Source: SFEL01 sp963640685
Lineage (GTDB): Bacteria; Bacillota; Clostridia; Christensenellales; CAG-138
Length of the DNA stretch: 61,221 nucleotides
Reading direction: 5' to 3'
Assembly: GCA_963640685.1 (NCBI GenBank)
Contig: CAVIAA010000007.1
Coordinates: 1-61,221 of the forward strand
Every line of letters starts with the position of its first letter. Within the stretch, counting starts at the first letter, position 1. Both the position numbers and the translations under genes were made by a program. Below, in pieces: positions 34,613 to 43,914 of this stretch. Below the pieces are notes generated by a model. That model was not told where the DNA came from, made no database searches, and saw only the letters and a program-made list of their open reading frames with translations.

Positions 34613-35829
34613 GCAGGGTAGCTGTAATAGGCGGCGGCCCGGCGGGGATGATGGCTGCTGCGGCTGCGGCGCGGAATGGGCACTCGACCGTGCTGCTGGA
34701 GAAGAACGAAAAGCTGGGCAAAAAGCTGTTCCTAACCGGAAAAGGACGCTGCAACATAACAAACGGCTGCGATGTTGAGGATTTTTTTGCAAGCATACCA
34801 AGGAACCCGAAATTTCTGTACAGCGCGCTGTACGGCTTTTGCAATGACGACATAGTCAAAATAATCAACGCTAACGGCGTGCCGACCAAGACGGAGCGCG
34901 GCAAGAGGGTTTTCCCGGTTTCGGATAAATCCAGCGACGTAATAAAGGCGCTTAAGTGTTATCTCAACGACAGCGGAGCAGAGACGAGGCTTAATGCCCG
35001 CGTCTCTGAAATTAAAAAGACGGACAGAGGCTTTGAGCTTACGGTAAACGAAAAAAGTGAGGCTTATGATGCCGTGGTGATATGTGCGGGCGGCGCAAGC
35101 TATCCCTCGACCGGCTCAGACGGCAGCGGCTACGCCCTGGCAAGAAGCCTCGGCCATACCGTTACGGATATAAAGCCGTCGCTCATTCCGCTTGCTGCCG
35201 TTGAAAAATGGCCGTGCGAGCTTGCAGGGCTGTCGCTCAAGAACGTGACATTAAGAGCCTATAACAAAAAGAATAAGCTGATGTACGAGGAGCTCGGTGA
35301 AATGCTCTTTACCCATTTTGGCGTTTCCGGCCCGCTTGTGCTCAGCGCAAGCAGCAGGATCGCGGACGACCCGGCCGGCGCACTGCTTACCATAGATATG
35401 AAGCCCGGCCTTACGCATGAGGAGCTGGACAGGCGGATACTCAGGGACTTTGAAAAGTATCAGCGCAAGCAGCTTATAAATGCCCTCGGCGATCTTTTGC
35501 CTGCCCGCATGATACCGGTGGTCGTGGAGCTTTCCGGTGTACCTGCGCAAACTCAGGTGAGCTCTGTAACCAGGCAAATGCGAGAGAAATTGGTAAACAC
35601 GTTAAAGCGAATACCGCTGACGGTGGATCATGCGCTGCCCGTCGAGGAGGCCATAATCACGCGGGGCGGAATAAACGTTAAGGAAATTGACCCGTCGACC
35701 ATGGAGTCCAAGCTGGTGAAGGGGCTTTATTTTGCAGGGGAGATAATAGACGTTGACGGCTACACCGGAGGATTTAACCTTCAGATAGCGTATTCGACCG
35801 GGGTACTTGCGGGGCGCTCGGTAAGATAA
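34609..35829 (+). CDS. HI0933/BaiN-type FAD flavoprotein
   Basis: 406 residues of the HI0933 family, often annotated as aminoacetone oxidase-like FAD-binding enzyme. It opens with the FAD motif VIGGGPAGMMAAAAAARNG, followed by GKKLFLTGKGRCNITNGC, VICAGGASYPSTGSDGSGYALA, and the C-terminal TRGGINVKEIDPSTMESK and GEIIDVDGYTGGFNLQIA. The reaction in vivo is not established. Overlap of four bases (ATGA) with the upstream regulator. This gene next to cmk, plsC and ispH-rpsA is a common clostridial order. Confidence 0.88.
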   Translation: MSRVAVIGGGPAGMMAAAAAARNGHSTVLLEKNEKLGKKLFLTGKGRCNITNGCDVEDFFASIPRNPKFLYSALYGFCNDDIVKIINANGVPTKTERGKRVFPVSDKSSDVIKALKCYLNDSGAETRLNARVSEIKKTDRGFELTVNEKSEAYDAVVICAGGASYPSTGSDGSGYALARSLGHTVTDIKPSLIPLAAVEKWPCELAGLSLKNVTLRAYNKKNKLMYEELGEMLFTHFGVSGPLVLSASSRIADDPAGALLTIDMKPGLTHEELDRRILRDFEKYQRKQLINALGDLLPARMIPVVVELSGVPAQTQVSSVTRQMREKLVNTLKRIPLTVDHALPVEEAIITRGGINVKEIDPSTMESKLVKGLYFAGEIIDVDGYTGGFNLQIAYSTGVLAGRSVR

Positions 35830-35849
35830 GCCAAGGCGCGGAGAGGTAT

Positions 35850-36527
35850 ATGATAAACATAGCAATAGACGGTCCGGCGGGAGCCGGCAAAAGCACGGTA
35901 GCCAAGGCCGTGGCAAAAAAGCTCGGCATACTGTACCTTGACACGGGCGCCATGTACAGAGCAATGGCGCTCAAGGCCATAAGGATGGGAATAGCGCCTG
36001 GCGATAAGGAAAAAGTGCTGCCGCTGCTTGAGCAAACCGAGATATTTGCAAAGAACGTAGACGGCACACAGCATACATACTTGGATGGAGTGGACGTGTC
36101 CGATGAAATACGAACGCATGAGATATCGCGCGGCGCATCTGATATAAGCGCCATACCCGAGGTGCGCATAAAGCTCGCGTCGATACAGAGAAACATTGCG
36201 CACACCTCGGATGTGGTGATGGATGGACGAGAGATAGGCTCGTATGTCATACCCGAGTGTAATAACAAGTTCTATGTGACCGCAACAGCGGACGAGCGCG
36301 CAAGGCGCAGGCTGGCGGAGCTGCGGGAAAAGGGCAGGGATGGCGGCATGACCGTTGAGGAGATGACGAGGGAAATACTGGAGAGGGACTACAACGACAG
36401 CCACCGAGCCTTTGCACCGCTCGTCCGGCTGCCGGAGGCCGTGCTTATAGATACTACCGACCTGAGCATAGACGAGGCAGTCAACGCCGTGCTCCGCGGT
36501 CTTGTCGGCACGGAGGCGGGAGAATAA
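35850..36527 (+). CDS. cmk: Cytidylate kinase
   Basis: 225 residues. Phosphorylates CMP and dCMP. P-loop DGPAGAGKST, then KKLGILYLDTGAMYRA, MDGREIGSYVIPEC and the lid DERARRRLAEL are all typical. Codon use is an extreme example of the local style: 18 of 19 isoleucines are ATA. The stop overlaps the plsC start by one base. Confidence 0.95.
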   Translation: MINIAIDGPAGAGKSTVAKAVAKKLGILYLDTGAMYRAMALKAIRMGIAPGDKEKVLPLLEQTEIFAKNVDGTQHTYLDGVDVSDEIRTHEISRGASDISAIPEVRIKLASIQRNIAHTSDVVMDGREIGSYVIPECNNKFYVTATADERARRRLAELREKGRDGGMTVEEMTREILERDYNDSHRAFAPLVRLPEAVLIDTTDLSIDEAVNAVLRGLVGTEAGE

Positions 36528-37117
36528 TGCTTTATATACTCTTTAGATATCTGCTCTGGCCGTTGTTTATGATCATAGCACGGCCAAAGGTATACAATAT
36601 CAGGGGTCTTACAGTAAAGGGCAGCGCGATATATGCCTGCAACCACATATCCATGCTGGATCCCGCAATGATAGCGTTTTTGTCCCCGAGAATAGTCCAT
36701 TTTATGGCAAAAAAGGAGCTGTTTAAGGGCATCGGAGGGCTGTTTTTCAGGGGACTGCTGGTGTTTCCGGTAAACAGGCATACTGCCGACATTGCTTCAC
36801 TCAAGCAGGCTCTGGAGGTGCTTAAAAAGGGAAGGGTGTTCGGGATATTCCCGGAGGGCAAGCGCTCAGTGACCGGGGAGCTCGATGAGCTGGAGAAGGG
36901 CACGGCCTTTCTTGCGCTAAAATCCGGAGCGCCGGTGATACCTATGTATATCGATCCAAGAAGCTACGATTCGCCGCGCTTTAGAATGATAGTCGGCGAG
37001 CCGGTGAGCTGCGATGGGCTGGACGGTATGAGCCGCGGCGAAATGTCGGACGAGTTCACAAAAAGACTTACGGCAGCCCTTGAAGGCCTTAGAAAGCAGC
37101 TGGAGGAAATGAAGTGA
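36527..37117 (+). CDS. plsC: 1-acyl-sn-glycerol-3-phosphate acyltransferase
   Basis: 196 residues. Adds the second acyl chain in phosphatidic acid synthesis at the membrane. The catalytic NHxxxxD is NHISMLD (H40, D45) and the substrate-binding motif is FPEGKRS (about 107-113). A hydrophobic N-terminal segment anchors it. One-base overlap with cmk and four-base overlap with ispH-rpsA. Confidence 0.93.
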   Translation: MLYILFRYLLWPLFMIIARPKVYNIRGLTVKGSAIYACNHISMLDPAMIAFLSPRIVHFMAKKELFKGIGGLFFRGLLVFPVNRHTADIASLKQALEVLKKGRVFGIFPEGKRSVTGELDELEKGTAFLALKSGAPVIPMYIDPRSYDSPRFRMIVGEPVSCDGLDGMSRGEMSDEFTKRLTAALEGLRKQLEEMK

Positions 37118-39345
37118 AGATAATTGCCGCAAAAAATATCGGCTTCTGCTTCGGTGTCGAGCGGGCTATCGAAACGGCAAAAAGGGAGGCTGGCGGCGGG
37201 CGGAGGATATATACCTACGGTGAGCTCATACACAACCTTACCGTAATAGAAAAGCTCCGGCAGGATGGCATTGAACCGATGGAGAGACTGGAGGATATAC
37301 CAACGGGGAGCACTGTCGTCATCCGTTCGCACGGCGTGGCACCGGAGGAGATAGAGCGTTGTAAAAAGCTGGGGCTCAAGGCTGTTGACGCGACCTGCCC
37401 GTTTGTAAAGCGTATACATGGCATAGTAAGGGAGAAGGCGGCAGCGGGATACTCAATAGTCATATTCGGCGAAAGCAGCCACCCAGAGGTGCGCGGCATA
37501 GTTGGCTGGGCGAGCTGCGCGGCAGTGATAAGCGGGCCGGCTGAGGCTGAGAAACTGCCGTATATGCAGAAATGCTGCTTGGTTTCCCAAACCACCGCAC
37601 GGGAGGATTACTTTCGCGAGGCGGCAGATGCGCTGCGAAAAAGGTGCGGCGATCTGGCGGTGTTTGATACGATATGCGAGACCACGAGAACACGGCAGCG
37701 CGAGGCGGCGGAGATCAGCCGCAGATGCACACATATGTTTGTTGTCGGCGGACATCACAGCTCAAATACGCAAAAACTGTGTGCAATATGCAAAAAGTAT
37801 TGTAAAACCGTAGATTCTCTGGCAAAAGTCAGCGAAATAACCCTTGAAAATATTGATATAAATGATATAATAGGGGTTGTTGGAGGCGCATCGACGCCGG
37901 AATGGATTATATTGGAGGTTATTGAAAGAATGAGCGAACTGGAAAAGACGATGGCTGCAGGCCCCGAAGAAGAAAAAGTAGAGGCGGTAGCGGCAGCTGC
38001 CGTCCAAGAACCCGTTGCCGAAACAGCAGAAGCCGCAGAGCCCAGCTTTGAGGAAGTGTTTGAGAAGACACTTGTACGCATCAGGAACGGACAGATCATT
38101 AAGGGTTCCGTCGTACAGATAGTGGACGGCGAGGTGTGCGTGAATATCGGCTACAAGTCCGACGGGTTTATTCCACGCAACGAGTTCTCTTCTGATACTG
38201 ACGTCAACCCCGAAGAGGTCGTCAAGGTCGGCGATGAGATCGAGGTAGAGGTCATCAAGGTAAACGACGGCGAGGGCAATGTGCTCCTCTCCCGCAAGAA
38301 CGTTGAGAGCAAGAAGCTCTGGGACAACCTCATGCAGGACGAAGAAAACCTGCAGGACAAGACCTTTGATGCGGTTGGTAAGGAAGTCGTAAAGGGCGGC
38401 CTCATTGCCACTATCGACGGTATCCGTGCGTTTATCCCCGCTTCTCAGCTTTCTACCAAGTATGTTGAGAATATCGGCGATTTTGTTGGCAAGGATATCA
38501 AGGTTAGGATCATCGAGGTCGACAAGTCCCGCAAGCGCATCGTTGCTTCTCATAAGGCTATAATGAAGGAAGAAGCCGAGGCCGCCAAGAAGGAGCTTTG
38601 GAATAAGCTCGAGGTCGGTGAGAAGGTGCACGGCATCGTTCGCCGCCTGACTGACTTTGGCGCGTTTGTCGATATCGGCGGTATAGACGGTCTGGTACAT
38701 GTTACCGATGTAGCATGGGGCCGCGTAAAGCATCCTTCCGATGTACTTTCCATCGGTCAGGAAATAGAAGTTCTGATTCGCGATGTAGACGCAGAGAAGC
38801 AGCGCGTATCTCTGGGCTATAAGCAGCTCCAGCCCAAGCCTTGGACGATGGCTGCCGAAAAGTACCCCGTAGGCTCTATTGTAGAGGGCAAGGTAGTGCG
38901 TATAGTTCCCTTCGGCGCATTCGTAGCGCTTGAGCCCACTATTGACGGTCTCATTCACATCTCTCAGGTAGGCGTAAAGCGTATTGAGAAGGTCGAGGAC
39001 GAGATCAATGTCGGTGATGTTGTGCGCTGCAAGGTGCTGGATGTTACCCCCGAAGCAAAGCGCATCAGCCTGAGCCGCCGCGATGTCATACTCGAGGAGA
39101 ACCCCGAGGTCGCAGAGCAGCTTGCTGCCGAAAAGGCCGAGCGTGAGCGCGTAGCGGCGGAGCGTGCCGCCGAGCGTGCGGCAGCGGCCGAGGCCGCAAA
39201 GGCCGCTAACGAGGCTCGCGAGGCAGAGCGCGCGGAGCGCCGCCGTCAGCGCCGCGAGGAGAACGAGTATGATCTGCCTCCCGTAGAGAAGGCCACTACG
39301 TCTCTGGCCGATAAATTCGCAGGTTTCAAGTTTGACGAGGAGTAA
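37114..39345 (+). CDS. ispH-rpsA: IspH (HMBPP reductase) fused to ribosomal protein S1-type protein
   Basis: 743 residues, an arrangement known from Clostridia. Residues 1-280 are IspH, the 4Fe-4S enzyme that makes IPP and DMAPP; the cluster cysteines are C12, C95 and C188, and GASTPEWII marks its end. An Ala/Glu-rich linker (about 281-325) leads to four S1 RNA-binding domains (about 330-395, 410-475, 500-570, 585-655) and a charged tail. The S1 half uses mostly ATC for Ile whereas the IspH half uses ATA, consistent with higher expression of the S1 part. A promoter and Shine-Dalgarno lie inside the gene just before the S1 region (an in-frame ATG at 37930). Confidence 0.95.
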   Translation: MKIIAAKNIGFCFGVERAIETAKREAGGGRRIYTYGELIHNLTVIEKLRQDGIEPMERLEDIPTGSTVVIRSHGVAPEEIERCKKLGLKAVDATCPFVKRIHGIVREKAAAGYSIVIFGESSHPEVRGIVGWASCAAVISGPAEAEKLPYMQKCCLVSQTTAREDYFREAADALRKRCGDLAVFDTICETTRTRQREAAEISRRCTHMFVVGGHHSSNTQKLCAICKKYCKTVDSLAKVSEITLENIDINDIIGVVGGASTPEWIILEVIERMSELEKTMAAGPEEEKVEAVAAAAVQEPVAETAEAAEPSFEEVFEKTLVRIRNGQIIKGSVVQIVDGEVCVNIGYKSDGFIPRNEFSSDTDVNPEEVVKVGDEIEVEVIKVNDGEGNVLLSRKNVESKKLWDNLMQDEENLQDKTFDAVGKEVVKGGLIATIDGIRAFIPASQLSTKYVENIGDFVGKDIKVRIIEVDKSRKRIVASHKAIMKEEAEAAKKELWNKLEVGEKVHGIVRRLTDFGAFVDIGGIDGLVHVTDVAWGRVKHPSDVLSIGQEIEVLIRDVDAEKQRVSLGYKQLQPKPWTMAAEKYPVGSIVEGKVVRIVPFGAFVALEPTIDGLIHISQVGVKRIEKVEDEINVGDVVRCKVLDVTPEAKRISLSRRDVILEENPEVAEQLAAEKAERERVAAERAAERAAAAEAAKAANEAREAERAERRRQRREENEYDLPPVEKATTSLADKFAGFKFDEE
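37844..37932 (+). promoter_or_regulatory. Internal promoter and ribosome-binding site before the S1 half
   Basis: TTGAAA (37844-37849), 16 bp, TATAAT (37866-37871): 5/6 and 6/6 to consensus. Downstream lie GGAGG (37914-37918) and, 11 bases later, an in-frame ATG (37930-37932) that would give an S1 protein of 471 residues without IspH. It falls in AT-rich Ile/Asp codons, so chance cannot be excluded. Confidence 0.5.
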
Positions 39346-39362
39346 ACGCAACGGAATAAAAT

Positions 39363-39395
39363 ACGGGGACTGCATACGCGGTCCCTGTTTTTTTC
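39363..39395 (+). terminator. Terminator after ispH-rpsA
   Basis: ACGGGGAC (39363-39370) pairs with GTCCCTGT (39381-39388), one G-U, followed by TTTTTT. Confidence 0.85.
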
Positions 39396-39424
39396 TTTAA
39401 AAAACGCAATGCATGGTGTATAAT
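39396..39424 (+). promoter_or_regulatory. Promoter of ftsK
   Basis: TTTAAA (39396-39401), 17 bp, TATAAT (39419-39424). The start codon is 28 bases further on. The -35 is weak. Confidence 0.55.
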
Positions 39425-39451
39425 AATGGAGATTTCAGAAAGGAACACCGA

Positions 39452-42034
39452 ATGGCTAATTCTAACAGAAAAGTTAAGAAGGCTGAGCTGGAGAAGCAGG
39501 AGCAAACGGAGCGCGAGGTAATAGGCGTCTGCTTTGTTGCGCTGTCCCTGTTCCTTATAGCAGGCATATATACGGATATGGTAGGCGTAGTAGGCGGCGC
39601 GGTGAAGAACTTTATCTTCGGCCTGTTCGGAATAGCCGGGTACGCGGCGCCGTTTATTCTTGCCGGTCTTGGCGTGCTTTCCATCGCTATGTCAAAATCG
39701 AGTGCAAGCAAGTCTACCATGTGGCTGGTTTCGGGCGGCGTGCTCTGCCTGTTGGTAATAATACATACTGCTTCACGCGGCAGCATTTCGGTGGATAATA
39801 TCATCGCTTATTATTCCGATGCTTATATGTACGGTAAGCTGTATTCAAAGGGCGGCGGGCTGCTCGGCGCGCTGCTGGCATATCCTTCAATAAAGCTGCT
39901 TGGCTCTGCCGGTACGTATATTTTCTTCGGCACGGCGGTGTTCATCGTGTTTCTCGTTGCAACGAGGCTTTCAATACGCACCATCGGGCAAAAGGTCGGC
40001 AGCGGAATAAGGACAGGTGTTGAGACTGTATCCGAAAAGGTACAGCAGGCACATGCGCGTGAACAGGCGGAGCGGCAGGCGCAATACGATTACGAACATG
40101 CGTTTGACGGCCTTGAGCAGATATATCCGCCAAAGCCCAAAAAACGCCGCGGAAACGGCAAGGAACTGTATACTGAAACGCTGAGCGACGAGGGTATCTC
40201 CGAGCCATCGATACCTGTTGCTCAAAAAAACACTAAGAGCAAAAAGAACAGCGACGAAGGCTATGTCGTGCGCCGCAGGGAGGATGACGAGCAAAAGAAC
40301 GGTTGGGATGGTGACATTTCTTTTTTGCCAAACAATGGTAAAATACCAAAACGGCAGGATGACGAGGATCCGTTCGATATACTCTCCGGATTGGACGAGG
40401 GGCAGCTTAAGCCGGTCAACAGCGAGCAGACGGACAGCATAACGACCGTCGATATGCATCAGGAGCCGTCCGTTGACGAGGCAGCGGAGCCCGCGGTCGG
40501 TTCGGAGCAGGAGACAGCGGAAGATGCGGTCTCGGATGATACTGATACGTCAGTCGAAACGATGCCGGAGCCTCCTGAATATAAACGTCCGCCGATAACG
40601 CTGCTGAAAAAGCCGGCGTATACCCAGCCAAAGGCCGGAGAATCCCCGGCAGCAAAGGGCAAGAAGCTCGAGGATACGCTCGCCAGCTTTAACATAGATG
40701 CCAAGGTGATAAATTACAGCGTTGGGCCAACGATCACCCGTTTTGAGCTGCATCCGGCGCAGGGCGTGAGAGTAAACAGAATAACCAGCCTTTCGGACGA
40801 TATCGCGCTTGCGCTTGCTGCACCGAGGGTCAGGATAGAGGCGCCGATACCCGGCAAGTCCGCAATAGGAATTGAAATACCGAACAAGGAAACCGTGCCC
40901 GTGCTGCTTAGGGAGGTCATAGAATCCAACGAATTTTCGGATGGCAACAGTGCGCTGCGCTTCGGCATAGGCAAGGACATCGCAGGCAAGGTGCTCTGTG
41001 CGGATCTTGATAAGATGCCGCATCTGCTGATCGCCGGTTCGACCGGCTCCGGCAAGAGCGTTTGCATAAACGACATTATACTGAGCTTCGTATACGGCAA
41101 AAAGCCGGAGGAGGTTCGGCTGATAATGGTCGATCCGAAGCAGGTCGAGCTTAGGGTATACGCACCTATGCCGCACCTGCTGATGCCGGTCGTGACCGAC
41201 CCGAAGAAGGCTGCGGGTGCGCTGAAGTGGGCGGTCATGGAGATGGATCAGCGGTATAAAAAGATGTCCAAGGTGAATGCCAGAAGCATTTCACGATATA
41301 ATGAGCTTCAGGAAGAACCGACGGAAAAGCTGCCGAGGCTCGTCATAATAATCGACGAGCTGGCAGACCTTATGATGGTTGCCGCGAAGGAGGTCGAGGA
41401 GTCTATATGCCGCATAGCGCAGCTTGGCCGTGCAGCCGGCATACACCTGATTGTGGCTACGCAGCGCCCGTCAACGGATATAATAACTGGCCTGATTAAA
41501 GCTAATATCCCCAGCCGCATAGCACTTGCGGTCTCCTCCGCTGTGGATTCCAGAGTTATAATGGATTGCGGCGGTGCAGAGAAGCTGCTTGGCCGCGGTG
41601 ATATGCTCTTCCACGCAAACGGCGCAAACAAGCCGGTGCGCGCTCAGGCGGCGTTCGTCAGCGATGAGGAGGTAGAGAGCATAATGGACTTCTTTGCCTC
41701 GCAGCAGACGGAGAACACAGCGCCGCAATATCAGGAGATCACCTTGGAGGAGGTTTCCTCTGCTGTGGATGGCGTTACCGGTCAGGGCAACGGGAAGCAG
41801 GAGGACGAGCTGCTGGATGACGCTGTAAGGATAGTTCTGGAAAGCGGACAGGCATCCATATCCATGATACAGCGAAGACTTAGGGTCGGCTACGCAAGGG
41901 CGGCGCGGCTCATAGATATTATGGAGCAGATGAACGTCGTGAGCGGGTTTGACGGCAGCAAGCCGAGAAAGCTGCTCATAGGCAGCTTCGAGGAATATAA
42001 GCAGTTTACCGGCAAAGAAACGGAGGAGGAGTAA
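39452..42034 (+). CDS. ftsK: FtsK/SpoIIIE DNA translocase
   Basis: 860 residues. Septum-bound motor that pumps the chromosome; SpoIIIE does so into the forespore. Four or five N-terminal membrane segments (about 25-190), an acidic low-complexity linker (about 210-400), then the RecA-like motor with Walker A GSTGSGKSVCIND and Walker B LPRLVIIIDELADLMM. The C-terminal gamma winged helix (about 790-850, ISMIQRRLRVGYARAARLID) reads the polarity sequences on DNA. The ATG at 39452 follows AAGGAA; the ATG at 39413 overlaps the promoter. Whether it is the vegetative or the sporulation paralogue cannot be told. Confidence 0.93.
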   Translation: MANSNRKVKKAELEKQEQTEREVIGVCFVALSLFLIAGIYTDMVGVVGGAVKNFIFGLFGIAGYAAPFILAGLGVLSIAMSKSSASKSTMWLVSGGVLCLLVIIHTASRGSISVDNIIAYYSDAYMYGKLYSKGGGLLGALLAYPSIKLLGSAGTYIFFGTAVFIVFLVATRLSIRTIGQKVGSGIRTGVETVSEKVQQAHAREQAERQAQYDYEHAFDGLEQIYPPKPKKRRGNGKELYTETLSDEGISEPSIPVAQKNTKSKKNSDEGYVVRRREDDEQKNGWDGDISFLPNNGKIPKRQDDEDPFDILSGLDEGQLKPVNSEQTDSITTVDMHQEPSVDEAAEPAVGSEQETAEDAVSDDTDTSVETMPEPPEYKRPPITLLKKPAYTQPKAGESPAAKGKKLEDTLASFNIDAKVINYSVGPTITRFELHPAQGVRVNRITSLSDDIALALAAPRVRIEAPIPGKSAIGIEIPNKETVPVLLREVIESNEFSDGNSALRFGIGKDIAGKVLCADLDKMPHLLIAGSTGSGKSVCINDIILSFVYGKKPEEVRLIMVDPKQVELRVYAPMPHLLMPVVTDPKKAAGALKWAVMEMDQRYKKMSKVNARSISRYNELQEEPTEKLPRLVIIIDELADLMMVAAKEVEESICRIAQLGRAAGIHLIVATQRPSTDIITGLIKANIPSRIALAVSSAVDSRVIMDCGGAEKLLGRGDMLFHANGANKPVRAQAAFVSDEEVESIMDFFASQQTENTAPQYQEITLEEVSSAVDGVTGQGNGKQEDELLDDAVRIVLESGQASISMIQRRLRVGYARAARLIDIMEQMNVVSGFDGSKPRKLLIGSFEEYKQFTGKETEEE

Positions 42035-42037
42035 TTT

Positions 42038-43339
42038 TTGGCTATAACAGTGGGAATGGTATCCCTCGGCTGTTCCAAAAACAGGGTGGACAGCGAGCAG
42101 ATACTTGGTATGCTCAGGGAAAACGGCTTTGAAATAACCCCTATCGAGGCAGATGCCGAGATAATAATCGTAAACACCTGCGGCTTTATAAACCCCGCAA
42201 AGGATGAATCCATAGGTACCATACTCGAAATGGCACAGCACAAGAAGGATGGCCGCTGCCGTCTGCTTGTCGTAACGGGCTGCCTGAGCCAGAGGTATCC
42301 AAAGGAGCTTCGCGAGGAACTGCCGGAGGTGGACATCTTCTGGGGAGTTAAGGATAAGAGCGGGCTTATAAGAAAAATAACCGAGGCGGTCGGCGGAACG
42401 TACAAAAGCTGCTCCGAGGAGGAGCGGGTGATAACTACGCCGGCATACAGCGCATATCTCCGCATTGCGGATGGATGTGACAATCGCTGCACTTACTGCG
42501 CAATTCCGCTTATACGCGGTGGCAAGGTCAGCGTGCCGATGGAGAAGCTGGTTGAGGAGGCAGAGCGTCTCGCGGATGGCGGTGTTAAGGAGCTTACGTT
42601 GATAGCTCAGGACACGTCTGCCTATGGTACAGACCTTTACGGAAGGCCGATGCTGGCGGAGCTTTTGCGCCGCATAGCAAAAATAGAAAAGCTGCACTGG
42701 ATACGGGTGCTGTATTCATACCCAAACACCATAGACGAGGAGCTTGTGGATACTATGGTGGCGGATCCCAAGATAGTCAACTATATAGATATACCGATAC
42801 AGCATATAGATCCCGATATGCTAAAGGCGATGAACCGGCACGGCTCTGCAGAGCATATCCGGCATATTACGGACTATATACGCCGCACCGCACCGGACTT
42901 TATACTTCGAACGACGGTCATTAGCGGCTTTCCGGGGGAAACGGAGGAACAATTTGACCGATTGACCGAATTTCTCAAGGAGCACAGCTTTGACAGGCTT
43001 GGCGCCTTTACATACTCGCAGGAGGACGATACCCTCGCGGCGGAAATGCCTAATCAAATAGACGAAAGGGTAAAGGAGCGGCGGCTGAAAAAGATAATGT
43101 CACTTCAGCAGGGGATATCTCTGGCGTACAACAAAAAGCGCATAGGCACCGTGACCGAGGCGCTGGTTGAGCAGGTGAGCGGGGATATAGCCTACGGCAG
43201 GACATATGCCGAGGCGCCTGAGGTTGACGGGACAGTTATGTTTTCGATTAAAAATAAGGAGCTTAAGCCCGGGGATTTTACCATGATAAAGATAACCGGC
43301 GCAGGCCCCTATGATATGGAGGGAGAAGAAACAATATGA
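42038..43339 (+). CDS. rimO: Ribosomal protein S12 methylthiotransferase
   Basis: 433 residues, radical-SAM enzyme that methylthiolates an aspartate of ribosomal protein S12. The N-terminal MTTase domain has three cysteines (C12 in SLGCSKN; NTCGF; TGCLS), the radical-SAM cluster is C147, C151, C154 (CDNRCTYC), and a TRAM domain closes the protein. RimO is preferred over MiaB because of the start SLGCSKNRVDSE. It starts at TTG (42038), seven bases after a strong GGAGGAGGA; no ATG fits better. Confidence 0.94.
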   Translation: MAITVGMVSLGCSKNRVDSEQILGMLRENGFEITPIEADAEIIIVNTCGFINPAKDESIGTILEMAQHKKDGRCRLLVVTGCLSQRYPKELREELPEVDIFWGVKDKSGLIRKITEAVGGTYKSCSEEERVITTPAYSAYLRIADGCDNRCTYCAIPLIRGGKVSVPMEKLVEEAERLADGGVKELTLIAQDTSAYGTDLYGRPMLAELLRRIAKIEKLHWIRVLYSYPNTIDEELVDTMVADPKIVNYIDIPIQHIDPDMLKAMNRHGSAEHIRHITDYIRRTAPDFILRTTVISGFPGETEEQFDRLTEFLKEHSFDRLGAFTYSQEDDTLAAEMPNQIDERVKERRLKKIMSLQQGISLAYNKKRIGTVTEALVEQVSGDIAYGRTYAEAPEVDGTVMFSIKNKELKPGDFTMIKITGAGPYDMEGEETI

Positions 43340-43896
43340 AGAACTTTAGCATGAACCTTCCCAACAGGCTTACCTTGATAAGGATAGCACTGGTGCCGTT
43401 GTTTATTGCCTGCTTTTATATCGATTCACCGTCGGCGATATATATAGCTTGCGGTATATTTATTGCGGCATTTCTTACCGACGCGGCGGACGGTTACCTT
43501 GCCCGCAGCCGCAACCAGATAACCGACTTTGGAAAGCTGATGGATCCGATCGCGGATAAGCTGCTTGCTGCGAGTGCCATAATCATGCTCACCGCAAACG
43601 GTATGCTGAATCCGATCGCCGCGATAATCATAATTGCGAGGGAGTTCCTGATAAGCGGCTTCAGGCTGGTCGCAACGGGAAAGGGCGTTGTCATCGCCGC
43701 AAGCTGGCTTGGCAAAATCAAGACCGTAACGCAGGCCGTTGCGCTGGTGATGGTAATGCTCAGCACGCCGCTGCGCGCATGGCTCGGCTTCAAGATAGAC
43801 GTCTGGGTGGTGTGGATATCGGTGCTGTTTACCGTAATCTCCGCAGCAGATTACATCAAAAAGAATATCAGCTGCATAAACTTTGAGCAGCTTTAA
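43336..43896 (+). CDS. pgsA: CDP-diacylglycerol-glycerol-3-phosphate phosphatidyltransferase
   Basis: 186 residues with about five membrane segments. The CDP-alcohol phosphotransferase motif DG-x2-AR-x8-G-x3-D-x3-D is present as DGYLARSRNQITDFGKLMDPIAD. First step of phosphatidylglycerol synthesis. ATGA overlap with rimO; this gene set rimO-pgsA-cinA-recA is conserved in many Firmicutes. Confidence 0.94.
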   Translation: MKNFSMNLPNRLTLIRIALVPLFIACFYIDSPSAIYIACGIFIAAFLTDAADGYLARSRNQITDFGKLMDPIADKLLAASAIIMLTANGMLNPIAAIIIIAREFLISGFRLVATGKGVVIAASWLGKIKTVTQAVALVMVMLSTPLRAWLGFKIDVWVVWISVLFTVISAADYIKKNISCINFEQL

Positions 43897-43914
43897 GGCA
43901 AAAGAGGCTTGCTG

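Noticed and set aside
37762..39375. 537-codon minus-strand open frame
   Set aside because: Antisense to the S1 half of ispH-rpsA; a by-product of the codon bias of a highly expressed gene.
41471..42697. 408-codon minus-strand open frame
   Set aside because: Antisense to ftsK and rimO; no start signal and no recognisable fold.
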